Under the pieces are notes generated by a model, which had not been told where the DNA came from, did no database searches, and saw nothing but the letters and a program-made list of their open reading frames with translations. DNA of 64,000 bases from Chryseobacterium salivictor (lineage in GTDB: Bacteria > Bacteroidota > Bacteroidia > Flavobacteriales > Weeksellaceae), in contig NZ_CP037954.1 of assembly GCF_004359195.1 (NCBI RefSeq), forward strand, positions 310,001 through 374,000, written 5' to 3'. Position numbers and translations under genes: made by a program. Shown here piece by piece: positions 46,968 to 56,690 of this stretch (its first letter is position 1; the number at the start of each line of letters is the position of its first letter).

Positions 46968-49149
46968 TTGCGGGCGTTAATTCGATATAGTCTATAAGCA
47001 GTTGGTCTATACATTGGCAATTGCCGTCTACATAGAACCAAAGCTGGTCTTGCTCGTTAATTTTTATTGGAGGTAAAGATAAGGTTACATATTTGTTATT
47101 TACAAATTTTTCAATAGGCAAATTTTTAACGGTTTTATTCTTTTGGGAATCTGCGCTATAAACACCTACATTCAAAAGGATATTGTCTTTTTTTTCCTTT
47201 ATTTTTATTCGCACCTTAGCAGTGATGATCCACTCTTTTTCCTGAAGCACAGGGAGGTATTTGGAAAACCAGACCGTTATTCCCCAAAGCAGATTATTAC
47301 CATTAAGATAGGCCACCTTTTTTCCCTGATCTGTCTTGATTCCGGCGATGGAAGGATCACCGTAAATCTGAAATTCATCCTCCTGAATGATGATTGATTT
47401 TTGAACATTCAATGAAGAATCCTGGAAACTTAGATTTGTGATAAGCTGCAATATTTTTCTTTCAGATTCCAGAGTGAGATTAAGATTTTTCAAGTTTGCA
47501 GTGAGCTTTAGTTTTTTAGCAGTAAAATCACCGGCGCTGTCCGTTTTCATGTCGCGGAATTTTTTCTGAACATTCAACGTTTTAAAGAGATAGAGTTCCG
47601 CGAAATTAAAAAGAAACTGCTCCCTTTCTATTTTTCTTCTCACCACCGGATCGGCTGCTGTTTTCTGTAAAGCATCAGCCAGTAATTTTTTGCCTGCATC
47701 CAGTACACGATCTGTAAGATAATTAAAATGTGCATCGTATGTAGGCAGGTTGATATTGTTCACTGCATTTTCTATCAGGTTATAAAGCTGATCCATCTCC
47801 CTGTAAGCTGCCCCATAATTGTTCTTAATGAAAAAGCTAATGAGCATCTCCTGATGCTGATCAGGATTCCACAGGAGTCTGGACAGGACCCAGGTTTTCA
47901 TATCCGTCATAAAACCAAATTCATCATTATAAAGGTAACTTTGTACGAAATACCCCTCCATTCCAGCTTTTTTTAAATACTGCAGATCTTTCCCGATTCG
48001 GCGAAAACCCGGTTGTGGCATTAAAAATCCGGCAGGATGCGAATTAAGGGCATAATCCCAGTAGATAAAATCCCGTGATAGGGCCGCCCACGAATCAATA
48101 AGTCTTTTCTTATTCACATTCCTTAAATCATCAATTGGATGTCCGATTTCACTGTTAATGAGCGCCAGCCGTACGATCACATTTTTGCGGGGTCTTACCG
48201 TTGGCGGCTCGATCGCATCTGCGTAAAAAAGGGTTTCCAGAAAAACATCGGGATATTCTATTTCAATTTCTTGTGCTATCCTGTTGATAAATTCAAGAAG
48301 CTGAGTGGACTTGTTTTTTTTTGAAGTACAGGCGGTGCATTCACAAAAAACTCCCCCGTCATTTTGGGATACTGAAAATACGGTCTCGCCCGAGTTCTTC
48401 TGAATAACAGCAAGCAGGTTTTTTACAAACTGTCTGTACGCTTCGGGATCGCTAAGACAGAGCTGTACTTCCTGATCATTGAAGCCGGGTTTCATCTTTT
48501 TGATCTGACCGGAAGATAAAAACCATTCAGGGTGTTGTTTAAAATATTTGCTGGCAGGAAGAATCTGCGCAAAAGTATGCACAAAACCCACTAAGGTGTA
48601 CGGTTTACCAAACACCGCATCGGGAGCAAAATCCCCATCCTCCCGAAGAACGGCATTGAATTCTTTGGAATAATTGGAACCGTAGGAGTAATCTCTCCGG
48701 TAGATGAATGGACTGGAATAGTGCAAGTCGGTTTCAGAAACGTTGGCGGGAATCAGTTTCTCCACCGTGGGAGTAAATCGGTAAATGCCCAGAAAATCCT
48801 CTAGAAAAGTGTATCCCGCATACAGTAAATCTTTATTTTCTTTCCCATGAATAAATACACTCGATTCCGAAAATTCAATATTAATAGGATCTCTTGGCAC
48901 TGCCTTGCCTGCAGGCAAACGGCCGATTACTATAGATTTTGGTGGTGGGTTATCCTGCGGATAGATTTTCATCGTTTTCTGATAATGGATCTGGATCTTA
49001 TCTTTAATAAGCCTCGCCATATATTTTTCCTGTTCCGTAGGTCTTGCCGGTACGCTAATCTGGGAGTAACTGGCGATATGGAAAGCTTTATGCTGCGCAG
49101 GAGCACACAGCGGCAGAATGATGACTAGTAAAATCAAGATGGTTCTCAT
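46951..49149 (-). CDS. Secreted DUF4838 protein, glycoside-hydrolase-like
   Basis: The 732-residue protein has a signal peptide (1-18, 'LLVIILPLCAPAQ'). A GH20b-like N-terminal domain includes 'AGYTFLEDFLGIYRFTPTVEKLIP'. A DUF4838 barrel (about 170-450) has 'QLCLSDPEAYRQFV', 'VFSVSQNDGGVFCECTACTSKK' (CxCxxC) and 'FLETLFYADAIEPPTVRPRKNVIVRLALI'. The C-terminal 160 residues look like a beta-sandwich carbohydrate-binding module. DUF4838 proteins are thought to act on glycans, usually in polysaccharide-use loci. Placement inside a biosynthetic locus is unusual and suggests trimming or remodelling of the exported polymer. It overlaps both neighbours (17 and 4 bases). Confidence 0.85.
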   Translation of the reverse strand: MRTILILLVIILPLCAPAQHKAFHIASYSQISVPARPTEQEKYMARLIKDKIQIHYQKTMKIYPQDNPPPKSIVIGRLPAGKAVPRDPINIEFSESSVFIHGKENKDLLYAGYTFLEDFLGIYRFTPTVEKLIPANVSETDLHYSSPFIYRRDYSYGSNYSKEFNAVLREDGDFAPDAVFGKPYTLVGFVHTFAQILPASKYFKQHPEWFLSSGQIKKMKPGFNDQEVQLCLSDPEAYRQFVKNLLAVIQKNSGETVFSVSQNDGGVFCECTACTSKKNKSTQLLEFINRIAQEIEIEYPDVFLETLFYADAIEPPTVRPRKNVIVRLALINSEIGHPIDDLRNVNKKRLIDSWAALSRDFIYWDYALNSHPAGFLMPQPGFRRIGKDLQYLKKAGMEGYFVQSYLYNDEFGFMTDMKTWVLSRLLWNPDQHQEMLISFFIKNNYGAAYREMDQLYNLIENAVNNINLPTYDAHFNYLTDRVLDAGKKLLADALQKTAADPVVRRKIEREQFLFNFAELYLFKTLNVQKKFRDMKTDSAGDFTAKKLKLTANLKNLNLTLESERKILQLITNLSFQDSSLNVQKSIIIQEDEFQIYGDPSIAGIKTDQGKKVAYLNGNNLLWGITVWFSKYLPVLQEKEWIITAKVRIKIKEKKDNILLNVGVYSADSQKNKTVKNLPIEKFVNNKYVTLSLPPIKINEQDQLWFYVDGNCQCIDQLLIDYIELTPANENPK

Positions 49150-50210
49150 GTTATTTCCTCAATAATTTGCTGAATGGTATTGGTTACTTTCGAGTAACTT
49201 GGCGGCAACTCATGGTGCAATGCATAGGCTAAACTTTCAGCAATCGCATTCTTTTCATCCGGATTAAAGGTCAGGCTTGGGATACAGACCTCATGAAGAT
49301 ATTCCAGATCCGCACCGATAACCTTACATCCTGCCTCAATGCCTTCAACCAAACCCAGGCCAAAACTTTCTGCCAGACTAGGATAAATGACAAATTCAGC
49401 TTCCGCATAGACCTTTTTCAACGCACCCCTCTGAATAAAGCCTAAGTTTACAATTGGATAGTTTTGACTGACCTTGCGGTTGATCAATGCGACCACCTCC
49501 GGATAGACATCGCTTACTGTCAGTATTAACTGCCCAATCTGATGCTGTTCGTAAAATGCACAAAACTGCTCAATTAATAAAACATGGTTTTTGTGGGGAT
49601 TTGCTGTACTCACGTACAAAAAAGTATTCTTAGTTTTTTCAGAAGAGCCTTCAAAACCAAACGTTTTGTAAAAAGGTCTTATCAGTACCTGATGGGCCGG
49701 AATACGGTACTTGTGAGCGAGTGCCTTTTTCATACTTTCATTCTGCACCATCCAGAAATCGGCATTCTTTCTGATGGAATACAGTATTTCAGTTTTAATC
49801 CAATACTTCAATTGGGCAAGTCGCCCCATATCGGTGGGGAGCGTGAGAAAAAGTTTCTGATGAAAATAAGTATAGGTTTTTGCGCTGAGTCTGATGTTGG
49901 GAGGCAGGTTACCAAAACAGAGCACGGAACTGAATTGATGGCGATTTTTACGATAAAACTGCGCGCGTTTCAAAAAGCCTGCTTCCAGAAATAAAACAGT
50001 ATTCCGTTGGGAAATCAAAGGGGCTTGATTTTCAATTGTTTTGTCCAGAAGATAAAAAATTTCTCTGTCTGTTTTTTCGAGCTCTTCGGTCAGATAATCC
50101 AGCAGGATTTTTCCGCCACCGCCATTTACAAAAAGTGCATCAACCAGTATCAATAGTAAACCGTTTAATTTTAATAATAATTTTACCGGCCAGTTTCTGC
50201 GAGAATGCAT
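49146..50210 (-). CDS. Glycosyltransferase, GT4-like
   Basis: The 354-residue GT-B protein has an N-terminal 'KLNGLLLILVDALFVNGGGGKILLDYL' (about 12-38), a typical opening for family 4 transferases acting on capsule repeats. The C-terminal domain has 'TFLYVSTANPHKNHVLLIEQF' (about 195-215), 'LILTVSDVYPE', and the 'AEAEFVIYPSLAESFGLGLVEGIEAGCKVIG' donor-binding E(x7)E motif (about 277-307). The sugar is not predictable. Its stop overlaps the DUF4838 start by four bases (ATGA), indicating coupled translation. Confidence 0.86.
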   Translation of the reverse strand: MHSRRNWPVKLLLKLNGLLLILVDALFVNGGGGKILLDYLTEELEKTDREIFYLLDKTIENQAPLISQRNTVLFLEAGFLKRAQFYRKNRHQFSSVLCFGNLPPNIRLSAKTYTYFHQKLFLTLPTDMGRLAQLKYWIKTEILYSIRKNADFWMVQNESMKKALAHKYRIPAHQVLIRPFYKTFGFEGSSEKTKNTFLYVSTANPHKNHVLLIEQFCAFYEQHQIGQLILTVSDVYPEVVALINRKVSQNYPIVNLGFIQRGALKKVYAEAEFVIYPSLAESFGLGLVEGIEAGCKVIGADLEYLHEVCIPSLTFNPDEKNAIAESLAYALHHELPPSYSKVTNTIQQIIEEIT

Positions 50211-50348
50211 TAAAAAAGACCCGTTTACAAAAATACTTAATAATTCTCAGATGTTGATAAATAACGCTGTAACTGTTTAAATTAGAGAGCATACTCTTTT
50301 GCAGATAGGACGCCAAAGAAATTAAAATACAACTGTAAAACTAAGCTT

Positions 50349-51425
50349 TCAAATACTGTTTTGAGCGATGATCTTCTCAAAATTACTTTGCCAGATTTCA
50401 TTTTTCTCCGCGATGAGAGACTCCAAATCTCGGTTCAGGAGAAATTCTTTTAAACTTATATAATCATCAAACAGAAGGCCCACATCACCGTACTTTTTGA
50501 AATAATTTCTAAAATAGCTGTTGGTTACTGCCAGAACGGGAATTTTGTATTTTACGGCATCCAAGAAAGCGGCGCTTGCGGTATAGGCGTATTCTTTTTC
50601 GTCCAGAAAAAAAGCGGCTGCATCGGTGCGTGAAAGCGCAAGGTTATAGTCAGAGGAAGAGACAAAACGTTCTTTGAAATATTTGATTTGATCATGCAAG
50701 AGTGGTTCCAGCTTAGGATCAGCAAGTGCACCAATAATCTCAAATCTGAGTTTTGGATTCCTGTTTTCCCGGGCCAGTTCAATAAAATGATGGGTGCCTT
50801 TATTGAAGGATGCAGAACCGAGGACCGCCAGTCGGATATGTTGCGGATCTTTTACTTTTTCCAAAACATCTTTAAAATCATAAGGATGCTCAACACATAC
50901 CATTTCCTCAGGCTGAAGCCAGTTTTTTGACACTACCGTTTCCTTGATATTCTCACCAAGCACCACATATTTTAGATGCTGCACTTTGTGAAGCAGTGCC
51001 TGCTTTAAAAATTTCCCCAAAACCTTTAACAGAGCATTGGAGTAAACTTCTATCTGTTTCAGTTCACCATGCAGTACGATATATTTTTCAGCGGATGATA
51101 GAAAAAAGAACCGTTTGACTAAAAAGTGCGTCACCGGGAATAAACTCGTAAAAACAATTTCGTCTTCGGACCGGGACGCGATGAGCTGTTTCAAAATAAT
51201 AAAGAAATGATATATCACATAAAACGGAAGCTGCCATTTTTTAGCAAAATGCTGAACCTTGATGTAATTCCTGTTTTTAATGGCAATTCTTCTGTTCAGC
51301 GCTGATATCTGTGACCTTTCACCTACATACACAAAATCCTGGCCGGATGCGAAATGTTTAATCATTGCAAGATTGATCATCAGGTGACCCTCACCCTGCA
51401 TTTGGGTTTCTATTAATCTAACCAT
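50349..51425 (-). CDS. Glycosyltransferase-like protein, GT-B fold
   Basis: The protein has 358 residues from an ATG at 51425, four bases beyond the Wzy stop; the longer frame from 51482 would run 53 bases into wzy and is less likely. Features: 'MQGEGHLMINLAMIKHF' near the N-terminus, a central 'LKYVVLGENIKETVV', then a donor-like domain 'IRLAVLGSASFNKGTHHFIELAR' with 'FEIIGALAD' and 'YAYTASAAFLDAVKYKIPVLAV'. The overall pattern is a GT-B glycosyltransferase with weak family resemblance. It probably adds one sugar of the repeat unit. A 138-base gap follows it. Confidence 0.7.
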   Translation of the reverse strand: MVRLIETQMQGEGHLMINLAMIKHFASGQDFVYVGERSQISALNRRIAIKNRNYIKVQHFAKKWQLPFYVIYHFFIILKQLIASRSEDEIVFTSLFPVTHFLVKRFFFLSSAEKYIVLHGELKQIEVYSNALLKVLGKFLKQALLHKVQHLKYVVLGENIKETVVSKNWLQPEEMVCVEHPYDFKDVLEKVKDPQHIRLAVLGSASFNKGTHHFIELARENRNPKLRFEIIGALADPKLEPLLHDQIKYFKERFVSSSDYNLALSRTDAAAFFLDEKEYAYTASAAFLDAVKYKIPVLAVTNSYFRNYFKKYGDVGLLFDDYISLKEFLLNRDLESLIAEKNEIWQSNFEKIIAQNSI

Positions 51426-51429
51426 GTTT

Positions 51430-52548
51430 CTAATAAGGTATTCTGGGAATATATTTATCGAAAATCCAGTAATAAGGATCATACAGATCCAGGTAGGTAT
51501 TCAGCGACACAAAAATCCTGAAGCCCATATAAATGGCAAAAAAGACAAACAACAGGAACTGCTTTCTCTTATCTTTTTGAATACGGAGTACCATGGCAAT
51601 AATTAAAATCTCGATCACTGTAAAATAAGAAGTAAACCTTACAAACACAATGGATACTTGTGACAAAGTGAAAAAAATTACATTGCTGAATGTAAAAAGA
51701 TTAATGTAACCGTCATATACTGCACTTTGTACATCCTTTCTAAAATAAAGAATAATTGGCAAAATAATGACCCTTCTCAATGCACTGATGAGAAAAGCAA
51801 CATTGCTGTCGATCTTTGATGCTGAAACTTCAGTAGTATAGGCATCCAATTTGCCGGCAATTCTCTCTGAATCCGCGCCACCAAAACCTTCGATTAAAAA
51901 CTGAAATTTACTTAGCAGTAGATTCATCACCCCCGAAACACCCAGAAACAGGGACAACACAATGATAACAACGGTCGTTTTGTTATTAATCTTTACATAA
52001 AACAGGGGATATGCCAGAAAAAGCACCACCGCAGAATTATGTACAAGCGTTGCAACAATCACCGAAATCAGGAAAAAAAGTTTTTTCTGCTTAATAATAT
52101 AATAAAAGCTGAACAATGAAATTGAGATCGCCAAACTTTGCCGTACGGCAAATAAGTCACCAATGAACAGGGAATAGTAAGCAAAAAGCGACACCATAAA
52201 AAATGGCTCTAACTTTTTAATCATTATCGCTTTTATTCCAATTATAATCGTTGCCGAAATCATAAGAAAGACCGAATATGAATCGGTAAAACTTTTTATA
52301 AGATAAGTATAGGTGGCATAAAGAATCTCAAATTGACCGTTATTAAACTCGCCGAAACGGTCATACATGGTAAAGTAATAGTAATATAGATCCCAGTCTG
52401 TTCCAGTTTTCCAGCGGAAGCCGCTGAGTAAAATCAGCAGACACACGCCAAAATAGTAGACCGTAGTTTTCACCTCGGTTTTCACTTTTTCGATATCGAA
52501 AAAACTTAAGAAAAAGAAAAACAAAAATAAACTGTAATATAAAACCAT
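51430..52548 (-). CDS. wzy: EpsG-family polysaccharide polymerase (Wzy)
   Basis: The 372-residue integral membrane protein has about ten predicted helices. The EpsG-type opening 'MVLYYSLFLFFFFLSFFDIEKVK' and 'VCLLILLSGFRWKTGTDWDLYYYYF' (about 34-58) are diagnostic: the 'GTDWDxYY' motif is conserved in the family. 'FAVRQSLAISISLFSFYYI' (about 133-151) is the second signature (RQxLAxxxxLF). It joins repeat units in the periplasm. The gene is 1 base after wzx and 4 before the next glycosyltransferase. Confidence 0.88.
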   Translation of the reverse strand: MVLYYSLFLFFFFLSFFDIEKVKTEVKTTVYYFGVCLLILLSGFRWKTGTDWDLYYYYFTMYDRFGEFNNGQFEILYATYTYLIKSFTDSYSVFLMISATIIIGIKAIMIKKLEPFFMVSLFAYYSLFIGDLFAVRQSLAISISLFSFYYIIKQKKLFFLISVIVATLVHNSAVVLFLAYPLFYVKINNKTTVVIIVLSLFLGVSGVMNLLLSKFQFLIEGFGGADSERIAGKLDAYTTEVSASKIDSNVAFLISALRRVIILPIILYFRKDVQSAVYDGYINLFTFSNVIFFTLSQVSIVFVRFTSYFTVIEILIIAMVLRIQKDKRKQFLLFVFFAIYMGFRIFVSLNTYLDLYDPYYWIFDKYIPRIPY

Positions 52549-52549
52549 T

Positions 52550-53818
52550 TTAGGAAGCTAGGGAAAAAATGAAGCGTAAATATATAATTTTAATCATAGA
52601 AGCCGCGAATAAAGCAAATGCCGCCACTGGAAGACCATATAGAGGCAAGAAAAATACATTGATTGAAACTACTGCAACTGCAGAAATAATATTGGCAAAA
52701 AGTATGATTTTGGTTTTGTTCTCTGCATAAAAAATCATCTCTAAAAAATAACCTGCGGTGATGATTCCGTAGGAAATACAACTCCAAAAAATCAGAAAAA
52801 AACCATCCTCATAAGCCTTGGATAAAAACAGCATCCCAATAGGTTTCTCAAAAAAGTATATAAAAACTCCTGCGCTTAGAATAAGGACAATATAAATTTT
52901 AAGATACCGGTCAATCTGTGTCTTTCGATCTTTCAATGATATACTCGGATTAAATACCACTGGAGTCAGCAACGTAAGGAATAGCGGACCGATCATGAGA
53001 AAAACTTTTGAGCCAAGCCCAACATTAGCGTTATAAATACCAACTGTTTTCAGATCTAACAATTTTTCAATGATAAAACGATCTGCATAACTGTTGATCC
53101 AGTTCCAGAAAGACAGAATCATCAGTGGTCCCATGTAGATAAAAATCTCCGTTAATAACTTACGACCTCCAATGGCCGGTATATCAGCAATCCCTAATCT
53201 GTACCATTTCAGTACATAGTATAATGCGGCAAAAAAACCCACAATTTGGGCCCACCAAAGCAACACATAACCGTCCGAAGGCATAAAGCCAATGACAAAC
53301 ACAAATACCATCAGAAATATAATAGGCAGAGCGTTTTTAAACAGATTAAGCCCAGAAATCTTCCTGAATTCGCCCCTAAGGGAAAAATAGTCATTCATGA
53401 GCATAAAGATGGAATTGAGAATCAGCGTAGTAACAACAAAAAGAATGATCCAAAAATGTTCGTTAAAATAAAGCCGGAAAATCATCACAATCAGAATGCT
53501 ACTTACTGTCACAAACAGGATATAAAACCTAAGGAGGTGGCTGAAAGCACCTAAATTTTTCAGATGTTGAAAGTTAGATTTAATATACTGAAGAAAGGGT
53601 TGCAGAAGCAAGCTAAACACAAAAAAATATGCTGCATTCTGAATATTAAATGTTCCAAATGCTTCGGGAGTTACATGCAATGCTACAAGTTTGCCAAAAA
53701 TAATTGAAAGAAAGGCATTAAAAAACTGAAAAAAAATTAAGTAATTTCTTTCTCTGTTTTTTAAAAAGGTCAGTTTTTCTTTAATCAATCTCACAATATG
53801 GCCACAAATTATTATCAT
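52550..53818 (-). CDS. wzx: Oligosaccharide flippase (Wzx-like)
   Basis: A membrane protein of about 422 residues with 12 predicted helices and no long loops, of the MOP/polysaccharide-synthase type. It begins 'FLKNRERNYLIFFQFFNAFLSIIFGKLVAL' and has the mid-protein 'NSYADRFIIEKLLDLKTVGIYNANVGLGSKV' (about 250-280) typical of Wzx. It would flip undecaprenyl-linked repeat units across the inner membrane. The ATG at 53818 is preferred. A TTG at 53854 would add twelve residues (MYKSCSQFLDKV) of no obvious use. The stop is two bases before wzy. Confidence 0.86.
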   Translation of the reverse strand: MIIICGHIVRLIKEKLTFLKNRERNYLIFFQFFNAFLSIIFGKLVALHVTPEAFGTFNIQNAAYFFVFSLLLQPFLQYIKSNFQHLKNLGAFSHLLRFYILFVTVSSILIVMIFRLYFNEHFWIILFVVTTLILNSIFMLMNDYFSLRGEFRKISGLNLFKNALPIIFLMVFVFVIGFMPSDGYVLLWWAQIVGFFAALYYVLKWYRLGIADIPAIGGRKLLTEIFIYMGPLMILSFWNWINSYADRFIIEKLLDLKTVGIYNANVGLGSKVFLMIGPLFLTLLTPVVFNPSISLKDRKTQIDRYLKIYIVLILSAGVFIYFFEKPIGMLFLSKAYEDGFFLIFWSCISYGIITAGYFLEMIFYAENKTKIILFANIISAVAVVSINVFFLPLYGLPVAAFALFAASMIKIIYLRFIFSLAS

Positions 53819-53957
53819 AACCTTATCAAGAAATTGACTGCAACTCTTATACAAGGTAATTCTAAACTTCTGATAATATTTCTATTTCAGTTCTAACGAA
53901 AGAATATTTTTTTTAAAAAAAAGGGTTGCCCTATTATCCAGGTCAGGATATATTTTT

Positions 53958-54299
53958 TTATTTCCTGTTGTAATCATCTTCTATGCGCACAATATCATCT
54001 TCCCCAAAATAGGTACCATATTGCACTTCAATAAATACAACAGGTTCGGAAGTTCTGTTCTCCATCCGGTGGTGCGCTCCCTGCGGGATCTGTGCTACCT
54101 CCCCTACGGTATAGTCTCTTATGCTGTCATTAATGGTGATGGTCCCTACCCCTGAAACTACCGTCCAAACCTCGGCTCTTTTAAAATGATACTGCAAAGA
54201 AAGTCTTCCACCCGGATTCACCTTTATCCTTTTTACTTTATGTGTTTCCGCAACTTCAATCACCCAATATTCTCCCCAAGGTCTTTTATCGTGTTCCAT
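53958..54299 (-). CDS. Cupin mannose-6-phosphate isomerase-like protein
   Basis: The 113-residue protein matches the cupin PMI domain found at the C-terminus of ManC/type II phosphomannose isomerases: 'RPWGEYWVIE' (6-15), 'HKVKRIKVNPGGRLSLQYHFKRAEVWTVVSGVGTI' with metal His and Glu residues (about 39-45), and 'QIPQGAHHRMENRTSEPVVFIEVQYG'. Stand-alone versions isomerise mannose-6-P/fructose-6-P or related sugars. No GDP-mannose pyrophosphorylase half is present. It lies 11 bases after wzc. Confidence 0.85.
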   Translation of the reverse strand: MEHDKRPWGEYWVIEVAETHKVKRIKVNPGGRLSLQYHFKRAEVWTVVSGVGTITINDSIRDYTVGEVAQIPQGAHHRMENRTSEPVVFIEVQYGTYFGEDDIVRIEDDYNRK

Positions 54300-54310
54300 A
54301 ATCTACGTGA

Positions 54311-56674
54311 TCAAAACTTGTCTTTTATCTTCTGCCAAAGGCTTTGTTCCTGAGCACTATATCCATACCCATATTTATTTCCGTAGCCGAAATAATCTTT
54401 GTCCACATCATTCAGCACAAAAGCAGCGTTTTTAATCTTCTTTGAGTCAATCTGCTTGTTGGCAAACTCAATCAATGGTTTTTCGGTAATACCGGAGCGC
54501 GTAACATATAAGGTGGCATCCGCTAAATAAGAAGTGATCAGGGTATCTGTTACCAACATCAGTGGTGCCGTATCGATGATGATATAATCATATAATATTT
54601 TAAGTTCGTTGATGAGCATCTCATACCTACCGTTCGAAAGCAGTTCTGTAGGATTTGGAGGGATACTTCCCGAATAGATAATATCACAGTACTTATTAAA
54701 TAAGGAAACATGAATGATATCTTCAATTTTTTCATTCTCATTATAGAGGAACTCTGTAAGACCGTCTGATCCTTTTTTTGCAGGATCATACCTCTGCAAC
54801 TGTGGATTCCGGATATCGGAGCCAATGATAATTACTTTGTTTTTCGGCGACGCTATGGTTAAGGCGAGATTCACAGAAACAAAAGTTTTCCCTTCCCCTT
54901 TTATGGTTGAGGTAACAAAAACGACTTTTCCCTTTTCCTTTCTAGGTAACATGAAAGTCATATTGGTAATTAAAATCCTGAAAGCTTCTGCCATCGGCGA
55001 CAGATCATTCATTTCGACCAGCTCATTCTGACCTTTTCCAACGCTTGGCAATTCACCCAGGATAGGAGCATGGGAAAGTTTTTCAAGATCATGTTTAGAA
55101 CGGATTTTATTGTTAAAGAGTTCTCTTAAATAGATATAACTGAGTGGCATCAGTATTCCAAGCAAAAGGCTCGCGCCCAAAACGATCATTTTTTTTGGAG
55201 ACACCGGTTTTTCTGATGCGTACGCAGTATCGATAATTCTGGCTTTAGGTGCCGTGATGGCTAAAGAAATGGCGGCTTCTTCTCTTTTCTGCAGGAGCAG
55301 GAGGTAAAGGTTTTCCTTTATCTGCTGCTGTCTTTCTATGCTTCGGAAGAGTTTTTCCTGTGCAGGGATCTTGGCGATTTTGGTATTGATTACATTCTGT
55401 TCGCCTCCAATCTGGTTTCTGGCAGTTTCCAGTGCCACTCTGTTTTTCACCAGACCATCAAGCACAGATGAGCGCAACACGGTAATCTGTTTACTCAGAT
55501 CAGCTACCACAGGATTCTGGGGCGTTGCATTTTCGAGCAGACTGTTTCTTTCAAGGATCAACTGATTGTAGGCATTGATGTTGGCCGAAGCGGTTGGATT
55601 GCTCAGCCCTACGCTGGAGGGCAAAGTTTGGTTGCTTCCTAATTTCGACATGTAGGAAATCAGATCATTGGTCAGCTGCAATTGCGTTTCTGTCTCAAGA
55701 ATTCTTGCGCGAGCGGTTGCTGAACTTCCAAGTGTTAATGAGGCTTCAGTAGGAATATCTGTGATCTTATTTGCTACTTTAAACTGTTCTTTCTGACTCT
55801 CCACTTCGCCAAGTTCACTAGCAATAATACCAATCCGTTCATCGATAAAATCCTTTGTTTTTCTGGATTCAGAATTTTTGTCGTTAATAGCATCACTGTT
55901 ATAGGCTTCCACCAGTTTATTGATGACCTGTTTCCCTTTTGCAACATTGGCATAATCAATAGACAGCTCCAACACTGTTGCATCTTTGTTGACCAAATCA
56001 ACTTTCGTCATCTTCTGAAATGAATTTATGGTAGCATCAGTAGGTAAATAACGTATCTGCAGCTCTCCCAACTCCACCATTTCAGACGGTTCATAAGCAG
56101 GATTTTTAAGAATCATGATATTCGCGTAAGGAAGACTGATGGTTTTTTTGTAAGTTGCAACAATTGTTTTCGGAAATTCTTCGGAAGAAACTTCGAGTTT
56201 GTCCCCGGAAATTTTCAGAATGATCGGTTTTATAGTGCGTTCATCATAGGGTTTTTCACTGATCAACTGAATCAATACGGGTGAAGTTTTACCATAGAGC
56301 TCATTAGTACGCAGACCATTTTTGTTGATAACCGAAGTCTGCAGACCTAAATCTGCTACCACGTCATGCATCAATTTTTTAGATTTCAGAACTTCAATTT
56401 CGTTTTCGATGCTATTGGTACCCACACTTCCGAAGCCCCCAAGTTGAGACAACATTCCCATGTCGGCGGATGGGGTTTTTTTTGTATCCTTAATCAGCGC
56501 AGTAGACTTAATACTGTAAACCGGTGTTGCAATTTTAATATAAAAAATGGCCAATGCCAGAAAAGCACATACAGAGAAGATAAACCACCACCATTTGTTG
56601 ATATAGGGTTTTATAATTTCATTAAGATTAATATCGGTAGAAGCTTCCACTTCCGCACTTGGGATCTGACTCAT
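54311..56674 (-). CDS. wzc: Wzc-like polysaccharide co-polymerase and bacterial tyrosine kinase
   Basis: The 787-residue protein is an inner-membrane regulator of chain length. It has a Wzz domain between two membrane helices (about 32-50 and 503-525) with a long periplasmic coiled-coil region. A cytoplasmic BY-kinase domain follows with Walker A '[17 protein letters not shown]' (about 591), Walker A' '[14 protein letters not shown]' and Walker B '[12 protein letters not shown]'. The C-terminal tail '[16 protein letters not shown]' is a Tyr/Gly cluster, the likely autophosphorylation site. With Wza (16 bases upstream) it forms the export machine. The phosphatase partner (Wzb) is not in the window. 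Confidence 0.94.
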   Translation of the reverse strand: MSQIPSAEVEASTDINLNEIIKPYINKWWWFIFSVCAFLALAIFYIKIATPVYSIKSTALIKDTKKTPSADMGMLSQLGGFGSVGTNSIENEIEVLKSKKLMHDVVADLGLQTSVINKNGLRTNELYGKTSPVLIQLISEKPYDERTIKPIILKISGDKLEVSSEEFPKTIVATYKKTISLPYANIMILKNPAYEPSEMVELGELQIRYLPTDATINSFQKMTKVDLVNKDATVLELSIDYANVAKGKQVINKLVEAYNSDAINDKNSESRKTKDFIDERIGIIASELGEVESQKEQFKVANKITDIPTEASLTLGSSATARARILETETQLQLTNDLISYMSKLGSNQTLPSSVGLSNPTASANINAYNQLILERNSLLENATPQNPVVADLSKQITVLRSSVLDGLVKNRVALETARNQIGGEQNVINTKIAKIPAQEKLFRSIERQQQIKENLYLLLLQKREEAAISLAITAPKARIIDTAYASEKPVSPKKMIVLGASLLLGILMPLSYIYLRELFNNKIRSKHDLEKLSHAPILGELPSVGKGQNELVEMNDLSPMAEAFRILITNMTFMLPRKEKGKVVFVTSTIKGEGKTFVSVNLALTIASPKNKVIIIGSDIRNPQLQRYDPAKKGSDGLTEFLYNENEKIEDIIHVSLFNKYCDIIYSGSIPPNPTELLSNGRYEMLINELKILYDYIIIDTAPLMLVTDTLITSYLADATLYVTRSGITEKPLIEFANKQIDSKKIKNAAFVLNDVDKDYFGYGNKYGYGYSAQEQSLWQKIKDKF

Positions 56675-56690
56675 TTATTCTGTTATGAAG

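Noticed and set aside
51426-51482. Longer N-terminus for the glycosyltransferase ending at 50349
   Set aside because: It would overlap the 3' end of wzy by 53 bases. The ATG at 51425 follows the wzy stop directly, in line with the tight spacing of the locus.
53819-53854. TTG start for the flippase
   Set aside because: It adds twelve residues before a good ATG with no membrane or family feature in them.
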